NCBI GenBank assembly: GCA_945861195.1 | Contig: CAMATS010000019.1 | Coordinates: 1-14,948, forward strand | Reading direction: 5' to 3' | From: Rhodoferax sp. OV413 | Lineage (GTDB): Bacteria > Pseudomonadota > Gammaproteobacteria > Burkholderiales > Burkholderiaceae_C | DNA length: 14,948 bases | In this document: positions 5,544 through 11,174 of the stretch, one piece after another | Layout of the letters: each line of letters opens with the position of its first letter | Numbering within the stretch: the stretch's first letter is position 1 | Position numbers and translations under genes: made by a program | Notes under the pieces: generated by a model | Database searches by the model: none | What the model saw: the letters and a program-made list of their open reading frames with translations, nothing else | What the model was told of the DNA's origin: nothing

Positions 5544-7129
5544 GACTTTAGCACAGGCTTTTTCTTGGCCCCGGCTGCTTGGGGCTTGGTCGCTGAGCGC
5601 GCCGGGTCTTTACTGGCTTGGTCTTGCAGGGTCCATTGCTGCAGGGCTTCGAAGACTGGGCGCGCTGCCTCGGCCGCTGGGTGGTTGGCAATCGCCACCA
5701 TCACATAGCGTCGCCCGCTGATGGCGTGCACATAGCCAGCCAGGGCACTGACATCGCGCAGGCTGCCTGTTTTGAGGTGGGCGCTACCCACCATGGCACG
5801 GCGATTTTTGAGGGTTCCGTCGACGCCGCTCAAAGGCAGCGAGGCGACGAAATCTGGCATCAGCGGGGAGCTGTAAGCGGCTTGCAGCAGGCGCGCCAGT
5901 GCCTGGGCCGTGATGCGGCTGCGGCGCGACAGGCCCGAGCCGTTGTCCACCAGCGGTAAATCTTTGGCCTCAAAGCGCTCCAGCCACCAGCGGCGCAGCA
6001 CGGCTCGGGAGGCGTCCGCAGAGGCCCGGCCTACCGGTGTGGCGGACGTGGCGGAGGTGGCGGCGGTGGCGCTGACGGCGTTGACGGCGTTACTTGGGGC
6101 GGCCAAGCTGAGCGTCAAAAACAGCTGTTGTGCCATCACGTTGTTGCTGTATTTGTTGATGTCGCGGATGATTTCGGCCAATGGTGCGGAGTTGAGCTCA
6201 AAACTAGGCTCCAACGGCGACTCGCCAGCCGCCGGGGACCCATTGACAGTGGTTGCTGGCACCCGGCCCTCACGCACCGCGCCAAGCAGGCGGCCACCCA
6301 TCTCGCGCCAAAGGCCCTCGACCGCCCGCAGCGCAAAACTTTTCGGGTCAGCATAGGCGACAGACCATACTTTTTCTGCGCAATTACCGGGATAGGCTCC
6401 GGCAAAGCGGATCTTTGCCACGTCTGAAAAATCCGCTTTCAGGCTGGCCCGGTAGTCGCCACACTCACCGGCAACCAGTGGCACGCGCGACTGCATCTCA
6501 ACCCCGGCCAGTGGCGGCTCAAATTGCACCAGCGCCGTGTTGCTGCTGCGCTCAGGCGTGAAGGTCATGCTGACAGATTTAAAGTTCAGCAGCAGCGCGT
6601 CGGCTGTGGCGTTGTAGGGGCGTAGCGGCTCACCATCGAAATTGGCGGGGTCGGTTTCGCCCACATCAAAGGCGCTGCGGTCGAGCACGATATCGCCGGC
6701 AATTTGGCGCACGCCCAGGGCCTGTACCCGGCGCAGCAGCAGCCACAGCCGCTCGACCACCAGCTTGGGGTCGCCCAAGCCGCGCAAATAAAGGTTGCCA
6801 TGCAGGGTGCCCTCGCGTACCGCACCGTCCAGATAAACCGGGGTGCGCCAGCTGTAGGCCGGCCCAAGCAGATCGAGCGCGGCAAAGGTGGTCACCAGTT
6901 TTATCACCGAAGCCGGGTTCATCGGCACATCGGCGCGGTGGCTGAGCCGGGGTGGCTGCCTTGGGTCGACATCAAGCACCAGCAGCGTCAGCGCATCGGC
7001 TGGCAGGTTGGCGCGTTGCAGGGCAGCCTCGACTGCCGGTGGCAGGCCTTGCGCGGCCGCCAGACGGCACAGAAACAGGGTCAGGCTCAGGGCCAGCAAC
7101 AGCCGGAAATAGCAATGAACAGCAGACAT
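5540..7129 (-). CDS. dacB: D-alanyl-D-alanine carboxypeptidase/endopeptidase PBP4
   Basis: The product is 529 residues from the ATG at 7129. A signal peptide covers ~1-26 (YFRLLLALSLTLFLCRLAAA). The peptidase S13 (class C low-molecular-mass PBP) triads are all present: SVIK with nucleophile Ser74 and Lys77, SNN at 328-330 and KTG at 453-455. The enzyme trims or cleaves peptidoglycan cross-links in the periplasm. A low-complexity Ala/Ser/Thr/Asn/Val stretch (~347-364), encoded by 9-bp tandem repeats at 6039-6092, sits just after the SNN motif. Two starts are possible: the ATG at 7138 lies inside a -10-like GATAAT, whereas the ATG at 7129 falls 7 nt after it, so 7129 is preferred. It is divergent from the permease gene and its stop overlaps the CzcI-like TTG start. 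Confidence 0.95.
   Translation of the reverse strand: MSAVHCYFRLLLALSLTLFLCRLAAAQGLPPAVEAALQRANLPADALTLLVLDVDPRQPPRLSHRADVPMNPASVIKLVTTFAALDLLGPAYSWRTPVYLDGAVREGTLHGNLYLRGLGDPKLVVERLWLLLRRVQALGVRQIAGDIVLDRSAFDVGETDPANFDGEPLRPYNATADALLLNFKSVSMTFTPERSSNTALVQFEPPLAGVEMQSRVPLVAGECGDYRASLKADFSDVAKIRFAGAYPGNCAEKVWSVAYADPKSFALRAVEGLWREMGGRLLGAVREGRVPATTVNGSPAAGESPLEPSFELNSAPLAEIIRDINKYSNNVMAQQLFLTLSLAAPSNAVNAVSATAATSATSATPVGRASADASRAVLRRWWLERFEAKDLPLVDNGSGLSRRSRITAQALARLLQAAYSSPLMPDFVASLPLSGVDGTLKNRRAMVGSAHLKTGSLRDVSALAGYVHAISGRRYVMVAIANHPAAEAARPVFEALQQWTLQDQASKDPARSATKPQAAGAKKKPVLKS
6039..6092. repeat. 9-bp tandem repeats within dacB
   Basis: Four imperfect copies of GTGGCGGAC-like units (6039-6074) are followed by two copies of ACGGCGTT(G/A) (6075-6092). 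On the coding strand they give NAV-NAV and SAT-AAT-SAT-SAT tripeptides. The unit is a multiple of three, so copy changes alter linker length without frameshift. Confidence 0.8.
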
Positions 7130-7136
7130 GCGGCAC

Positions 7137-7142
7137 ATTATC
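7137..7142 (-). promoter_or_regulatory. -10-like box immediately upstream of dacB
   Basis: The minus strand reads GATAAT (5 of 6 consensus) followed by 7 nt and the ATG at 7129, so transcription would start at or 1 nt before the start codon. No good -35 is visible at 16-18 nt. Confidence 0.4.
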
Positions 7143-7150
7143 CGGCCACC

Positions 7151-7156
7151 GATAAT
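7151..7156 (+). promoter_or_regulatory. -10-like box immediately upstream of the EamA permease gene
   Basis: GATAAT (5 of 6 consensus) is followed by exactly 6 nt and the ATG at 7163, placing +1 on the start codon. It is the mirror image of the dacB box, 8 bp away. No Shine-Dalgarno and no clear -35. Confidence 0.4.
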
Positions 7157-7162
7157 CCAGAC

Positions 7163-8179
7163 ATGTCGAATGCCGTCAGAGCGCCCGCAGCGCGTTTTTC
7201 GCCCAGAGCCTTGGGCCTTGCAGCGGCGGTCGTCACGGTCATCATCTGGACCTCTTTCATTGTGATCGCACGCGCCACCGGCGACCCAGCACGGGGCGGC
7301 GGCCTGTCGCCGTTAGATATCTCCATGGCCCGGGTGCTGGGTGCGAGCCTGCTGTTGCTACCTTGGGGCTGGTGGCTGGTACGCAAAGACCGGCGCGCAG
7401 GCTTGGGTCAGTCCTGCCTGTTTGGGCTCTCACCATTGCCCTGGCGGATCACGGTCCGCATCGGAATGTTTGGCGGCTTTCTCTATGCCCTGGTGGTCTA
7501 CAGCGGCTTTGTGTTCGCCCCGGCTGCGCACGCCAGCGTGCTCATGCCGGGCAGCATGCCGCTGTGGACCACACTGCTGGCGGCCTTGCTGCTCAAAGAG
7601 CGCATTCTGGCTGGGCGCGCGCTCGGTCTGACGCTGATTTTGAGCGGTGGCCTGCTGGTTGGTGGTGCCAGTCTGTTGCAAGCTTTTGACGGCGGCCAGG
7701 TCTGGCAGGGTGATCTCTTGTTCATGTCGGCTGCGCTGTGTTGGTCGACTTACAGCGTGTTGGCGCGCAAATATGCGCTAGACCCAGTGCGTGCCACCAT
7801 CGCAGTTACTGCCTTTGCCTTCTTTTTTTATCTTCCGCTGTACAGCCTTTTGCTGCTGACAGACGTTTTGGCAAATAATCTTCTGAGCGTGCCAGTGCCA
7901 GAGTTTTTGTTTCATGCCCTGTTTCAGGGCTGGGGCTCAGTGGTGATCTCGGGCATCGGGTTCACCCTCATGATCCAGCACTACGGACCGGTGCGATCAA
8001 CCATGATCACCGCCCTGGTGCCTGGCCTTTCGGCCTTGGCGGCGGTTCTTTGGCTGGGGGAGCCCTTGCACTGGAACCTGCTCGCCGGCCTGATGCTTGT
8101 CACGCTGGGCATTGTGTTTGGTGTGCGCCAGAGCCAAGCGGAGCTTCCAAACCATGGCGCCAAACCTGGCTATCTGTGA
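7163..8179 (+). CDS. EamA/DMT-family inner-membrane permease
   Basis: The product is 338 residues starting MSNAVRAPAARFSP. It has about ten hydrophobic segments arranged as two EamA repeats (~17-155 and ~180-322), e.g. ALGLAAAVVTVIIWTSFIVIARA in the first and GDLLFMSAALCWSTYSVLARKYA opening the second, each starting with the family's W-(S/T)-x2 type helix. The drug/metabolite transporter superfamily moves amino acids, nucleotide sugars or drugs; the substrate cannot be read from sequence. The ATG at 7163 is chosen because the hydrophobic repeat follows directly; the same frame is open to 6704 but that part is antisense to dacB. No Shine-Dalgarno precedes it; a -10-like box lies 6 nt upstream. 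Its stop overlaps the tsaB start by one base (TGATG). Confidence 0.92.
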   Translation: MSNAVRAPAARFSPRALGLAAAVVTVIIWTSFIVIARATGDPARGGGLSPLDISMARVLGASLLLLPWGWWLVRKDRRAGLGQSCLFGLSPLPWRITVRIGMFGGFLYALVVYSGFVFAPAAHASVLMPGSMPLWTTLLAALLLKERILAGRALGLTLILSGGLLVGGASLLQAFDGGQVWQGDLLFMSAALCWSTYSVLARKYALDPVRATIAVTAFAFFFYLPLYSLLLLTDVLANNLLSVPVPEFLFHALFQGWGSVVISGIGFTLMIQHYGPVRSTMITALVPGLSALAAVLWLGEPLHWNLLAGLMLVTLGIVFGVRQSQAELPNHGAKPGYL

Positions 8180-8886
8180 TGAATTTGCTGGCTTTTGACA
8201 TCAGTACTGAGCGCCTGTCTGTCGCCGTGCAGGCGGCGGCGCAGCCGGCGACAGTTTGGCAGCACGAGGGTGCCGGTGGTGCTTTGAGCTCGGCCAGCTT
8301 GATTCCCTGCATCGAGGCTCTGATGGCGCAGGCAGGCTTGGATTTTGGGCAGCTTCAGGCGATTGTGTTCGGCCGTGGGCCGGGTTCATTCACCGGACTG
8401 CGCAGCGCCTGCGCAGTCGCCCAGGGCCTGGCCTGGGGTGCGGGCTTGCCGGTGTTGCCAGTCGACACCCTGCTGGCCGTGGCCGAGGATGCTCGCTTCC
8501 AGCAGACTAGCGGTCCAATGGGCCAGGCGCCGGCCTGCCGGGTGTGGGCCCTGCTGGACGCGCGCATGGACCAAATCTATGCCGGCTGCTACCAGTTCAG
8601 CCGGGGGCTGTGGCAAACCCATGTAGCGCCTGCTCTGCTGCGGCCTGAGCAGCTCAGCCCGGAGCCCGGCTGCCTGATGGCGGGCAATGTGTTTGCCGCC
8701 TACGGGCAGCGCCTGCCTGCCGGGCCCCGGCTGCTGGCCTGGCCCAGTGCGACAGCTCTGTTGCGCCTGGCGCCCGCCCTGCTTGCTGCTGGAGGCGCTC
8801 GCCCGGCAGACCAGGCCCTGCCCAGCTATATCCGCGACGATGTAGCCCAAACCATGCTGCAGCGCGCCGCGCGCAATTTGCGCTGA
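8179..8886 (+). CDS. tsaB: tRNA t6A biosynthesis protein TsaB
   Basis: The product is 235 residues. It begins MNLLAFDISTERLSVAV, the ASKHA-fold phosphate-1-like strand of TsaB/TsaD proteins, and carries the diagnostic GRGPGSFTGLR at ~57-67 followed by AVAQGLAWGAGLPVLPVDTL and WALLDARMDQIYAG. TsaB is the scaffold partner of TsaD (with TsaE and TsaC) that installs threonylcarbamoyl on A37 of ANN-reading tRNAs in the cytoplasm. The C-terminal half (~130-235) is the more variable lobe, and ends in LPSYIRDDVA, typical of the family. The start overlaps the permease stop and the stop overlaps the rimI start (both TGATG), so expression is probably coupled. Confidence 0.96.
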   Translation: MNLLAFDISTERLSVAVQAAAQPATVWQHEGAGGALSSASLIPCIEALMAQAGLDFGQLQAIVFGRGPGSFTGLRSACAVAQGLAWGAGLPVLPVDTLLAVAEDARFQQTSGPMGQAPACRVWALLDARMDQIYAGCYQFSRGLWQTHVAPALLRPEQLSPEPGCLMAGNVFAAYGQRLPAGPRLLAWPSATALLRLAPALLAAGGARPADQALPSYIRDDVAQTMLQRAARNLR

Positions 8887-9353
8887 TGAGTGCCCAAGCG
8901 CAGCCGCTTGAGGTGCGGTTTGAGTGCCTTGGCCTGGCCGATCTTGATGATGTGATGCGCATCGAACGGCTGTCTTATGGCCACCCCTGGTCACGCGGCG
9001 CTTTTGAGGACAGCATTGCTGCCGGTTACCAAATGCAGCGTCTGTTGGCAGGCAACGCTTTGCTGGGGTACTTTGTCGCCATGCTGGGGGTAGACGAAGT
9101 GCATTTGCTCAACATCACCGTAGCGCCCTCGCACCGCCAGCGTGGCTGGGCCAAGTTGATGCTCGAGGCGCTGGGCCTGTGGTCGCGGGGGCAGGGTGCG
9201 AAATCGCTCTTGCTCGAGGTTCGAGTGAGCAACAGCCGGGCGATTCTTGTCTATGAAGCCCATGGCTTTGCGCGCATCGGGCGGCGCAAGAGTTACTACG
9301 CCAGCGGGCACGGCCAGCGCGAGGACGCCTGGGTCATGCGTCTGGCTCTGTAA
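8886..9353 (+). CDS. rimI: Ribosomal protein S18 alanine N-acetyltransferase
   Basis: The product is 155 residues with a single GNAT fold. The acetyl-CoA pyrophosphate-binding signature is HRQRGWAKLMLEAL (~80-93), preceded by the beta strand VHLLNITVAPSH and followed by LLLEVRVSNSRAILVYEAHGFARIGRRKSYYA, the RimI-typical substrate and thioester-facing segment. It acetylates the N-terminal Ala of S18. The tsaB-rimI pair is a widely conserved arrangement, and the one-base TGATG overlap supports co-translation. Confidence 0.95.
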   Translation: MSAQAQPLEVRFECLGLADLDDVMRIERLSYGHPWSRGAFEDSIAAGYQMQRLLAGNALLGYFVAMLGVDEVHLLNITVAPSHRQRGWAKLMLEALGLWSRGQGAKSLLLEVRVSNSRAILVYEAHGFARIGRRKSYYASGHGQREDAWVMRLAL

Positions 9354-9363
9354 GAATGCAGCC

Positions 9364-10254
9364 ATGAGCCTTGACCTTGATGAGCGACAGCGAGCCATGC
9401 TGCAAGAGATGGGTGTGCGTGTCTGGCAGCCCGCGCCGCAGCGCCCGGCCTTGCCGCCTTTACCGGCTTTACCGGCTTTGGCGCCGCTTGCTGCGGCGAG
9501 CGGACGCGCGACGCCACCTGTGGCGGTGTCAGCAGCGCTCAGGCCGCTGGCTGAGGCGGCTGTGCGCCAGCCGCCGCTCGCCGCCGGGTTGGCCAGCACT
9601 GATGCCAGCGAAGCCCTGATGGTTTTGCCCGACGGGCAGGACTGGCCGGCATTGGCCGAAGCTGTGTCGCGTTGCCAGTCTTGCGAGCTTTGCCGGGGGC
9701 GCCGCGCGCCGGTGTTTGCGCCGCCGCAGCCACCCTTGCCGGCCGACTGGCTGGTGCTGGGCGAACCCCCTGACGATGAGGAAGAGCGGGCGGGCGCCGC
9801 CTTTGCCGGGCCAACTGGCCAATTGCTTGGCAACATGCTGCGTGCCCTTGGCCTGAGCCGCCAGGGTGGGGCTGCGCAGACAGCGGCGCAGCGGGCCTAC
9901 CTGACCAATGTCGTCAAATGCCGGCCGGCTGTGCTGCGCGTACCGCAGCCGCAAGAACTACGGGCTTGCCAGCCCTACTTGAGCCGTGAAATCGCACTGG
10001 TGCGGCCCAAGGTCATTCTGGCCATGGGCCGCTTTGCCGCGCAGTCGCTGCTGCAAGACAGCCTGCCAGATGCGGCCGAGCTGCCCTTGGGCAAATTACG
10101 CGGGCAGACCTACCATTACCTGGGTATTCCGGTGGTGGTGACCTACCACCCCGGCTATCTGCTGCGCAGCCAGGCCGACAAGGCGCGGGCCTGGGCAGAC
10201 CTGTGCCGAGCAGCAGCCTTGGTTCAGGCCGCTGCGGCAACTGCCGGGCCTTGA
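9364..10254 (+). CDS. Family-4-type uracil-DNA glycosylase (Fe-S)
   Basis: The product is 296 residues. Residues ~20-90 are a Pro/Ala-rich linker (ALPPLPALPALAPL). The UDG domain (~95-285) has the four Fe-S cysteines expected in family 4: Cys104 and Cys107 (CQSC), Cys186 (VVKCRP) and Cys202 (RACQP). The active-site motifs are GEPPDDEEE at 133-141 and HPGYLLR at 262-268. Family 4 usually reads GE-x-PG-x2-(E)D in the first motif; here the Gly is Asp, a departure at a functional loop. The enzyme removes uracil from DNA in base-excision repair. The ATG at 9364 is chosen because the preceding in-frame codons are the rimI reading region; it is 10 nt after the rimI stop with no Shine-Dalgarno. The long N-terminal linker is common in betaproteobacterial homologues. 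Confidence 0.9.
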   Translation: MSLDLDERQRAMLQEMGVRVWQPAPQRPALPPLPALPALAPLAAASGRATPPVAVSAALRPLAEAAVRQPPLAAGLASTDASEALMVLPDGQDWPALAEAVSRCQSCELCRGRRAPVFAPPQPPLPADWLVLGEPPDDEEERAGAAFAGPTGQLLGNMLRALGLSRQGGAAQTAAQRAYLTNVVKCRPAVLRVPQPQELRACQPYLSREIALVRPKVILAMGRFAAQSLLQDSLPDAAELPLGKLRGQTYHYLGIPVVVTYHPGYLLRSQADKARAWADLCRAAALVQAAAATAGP

Positions 10255-10304
10255 TCGCTGGCCATGGAGTGGGCCACCGAGCGGCGCGCGACCGGGCGGC
10301 TTCT

Positions 10305-10310
10305 TACAAT
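10305..10310 (+). promoter_or_regulatory. -10-like box immediately upstream of pyrF
   Basis: TACAAT (5 of 6 consensus) is followed by exactly 6 nt and the pyrF ATG at 10317, so +1 would be the A of the start codon. There is no Shine-Dalgarno and no recognisable -35 at 16-18 nt (GC-rich there). Confidence 0.4.
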
Positions 10311-10316
10311 TGCCCT

Positions 10317-11156
10317 ATGAGCTTTCTTGACAGGCTGCGCGCAGCTGAGCGCAGCAACCAATCCATGGTGTGCGTGGGACTGGACCCAGAGCCGGCCCGC
10401 TTCCCTGGCGCGCTGCGCGGCGATGCCAGCCGCATTTTTGATTTTTGCGCTGCCATTGTGGAGGCCACAGCCGATTTGGTGATCGCCTTCAAACCGCAAA
10501 TTGCCTACTTTGCCGCGCACCGCGCCGAGGGTCAGCTCGAGCGGCTGATGGCCCACATGCGCCAGGTGGCGCCTGGGGTGCCGGTGATTCTGGACGCCAA
10601 GCGCGGCGACATCGGCAGCACGGCGGCCCAATACGCGGTGGAGGCCTTCGAGCGCTATGGGGCTGATGCGGTCACCCTCTCGCCTTTCATGGGCTTTGAT
10701 TCGGTCGAGCCTTACCTCAAATACCAGGGCAAGGGCGCGTTTTTGCTCTGTCGCACCTCCAACCCCGGTGGTGACGACCTGCAATCGCAGCGCTTGTCCA
10801 GCGTGCCGGGCGAGCCGCTGCTCTACGAGCACGTGGCCCGGCTGGCGCAGGGCCCGTGGAACCTGAATGGCCAGCTTGGCCTGGTGGTGGGCGCCACCTA
10901 CCCGGCCGAGATTGAGCGGGTGCGTGCCATTGCACCCACCATGCCCCTGCTGATCCCGGGTGTTGGCGCGCAGGGCGGCGATGCCGCGGCCACGGTCAGG
11001 GCGGGCTGGCGCGGCAACGCACAGGCCACGGTGGCGCCGATCATCGTGAACTCGTCGCGGGCTATTCTGTATGCATCTTCAGGCCCAGACTTTGCTCAAG
11101 CCGCCCGCCGCGAAGCTGCCAAAACCCGCGAGTTGCTGCAAGCGGCCCGGGCTTGA
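10317..11156 (+). CDS. pyrF: Orotidine 5'-phosphate decarboxylase, type 2
   Basis: The product is 279 residues. It shows the OMP decarboxylase TIM barrel of the longer type-2 group: CVGLDPEPARFPG (~19-31), VIAFKPQIAYFAAH (~55-68), the catalytic signature VPVILDAKRGDIGST (~88-102, Lys95), and the phosphate-binding end TYPAEIERVRAIAP ... LIPGVGAQGGDAAAT ... IIVNSSRAILYAS. It makes UMP, the last step of de novo pyrimidine synthesis. The ATG at 10317 is chosen because the conserved domain starts within 20 residues. It follows the glycosylase gene by 62 nt and converges on uvrA with only 9 nt between stops. Confidence 0.96.
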   Translation: MSFLDRLRAAERSNQSMVCVGLDPEPARFPGALRGDASRIFDFCAAIVEATADLVIAFKPQIAYFAAHRAEGQLERLMAHMRQVAPGVPVILDAKRGDIGSTAAQYAVEAFERYGADAVTLSPFMGFDSVEPYLKYQGKGAFLLCRTSNPGGDDLQSQRLSSVPGEPLLYEHVARLAQGPWNLNGQLGLVVGATYPAEIERVRAIAPTMPLLIPGVGAQGGDAAATVRAGWRGNAQATVAPIIVNSSRAILYASSGPDFAQAARREAAKTRELLQAARA

Positions 11157-11174
11157 GGCCGCCGCCTAAGCCCG
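11148..11174. terminator. Hairpin spanning both stop codons of pyrF and uvrA
   Basis: CGGGCTT (11148-11154) pairs with AAGCCCG (11168-11174) and inside it AGGC (11156-11159) pairs with GCCT (11164-11167), leaving a one-base bulge and a CGCC loop. It contains both convergent stop codons. Neither strand has a T-tract after it, so it is not a classical intrinsic terminator, though it may still slow polymerase or protect both 3' ends. Confidence 0.4.

Noticed and set aside
6704..7162. N-terminal extension of the permease
   Set aside because: It is antisense to dacB and shows no membrane protein character; the family domain starts after 7163.
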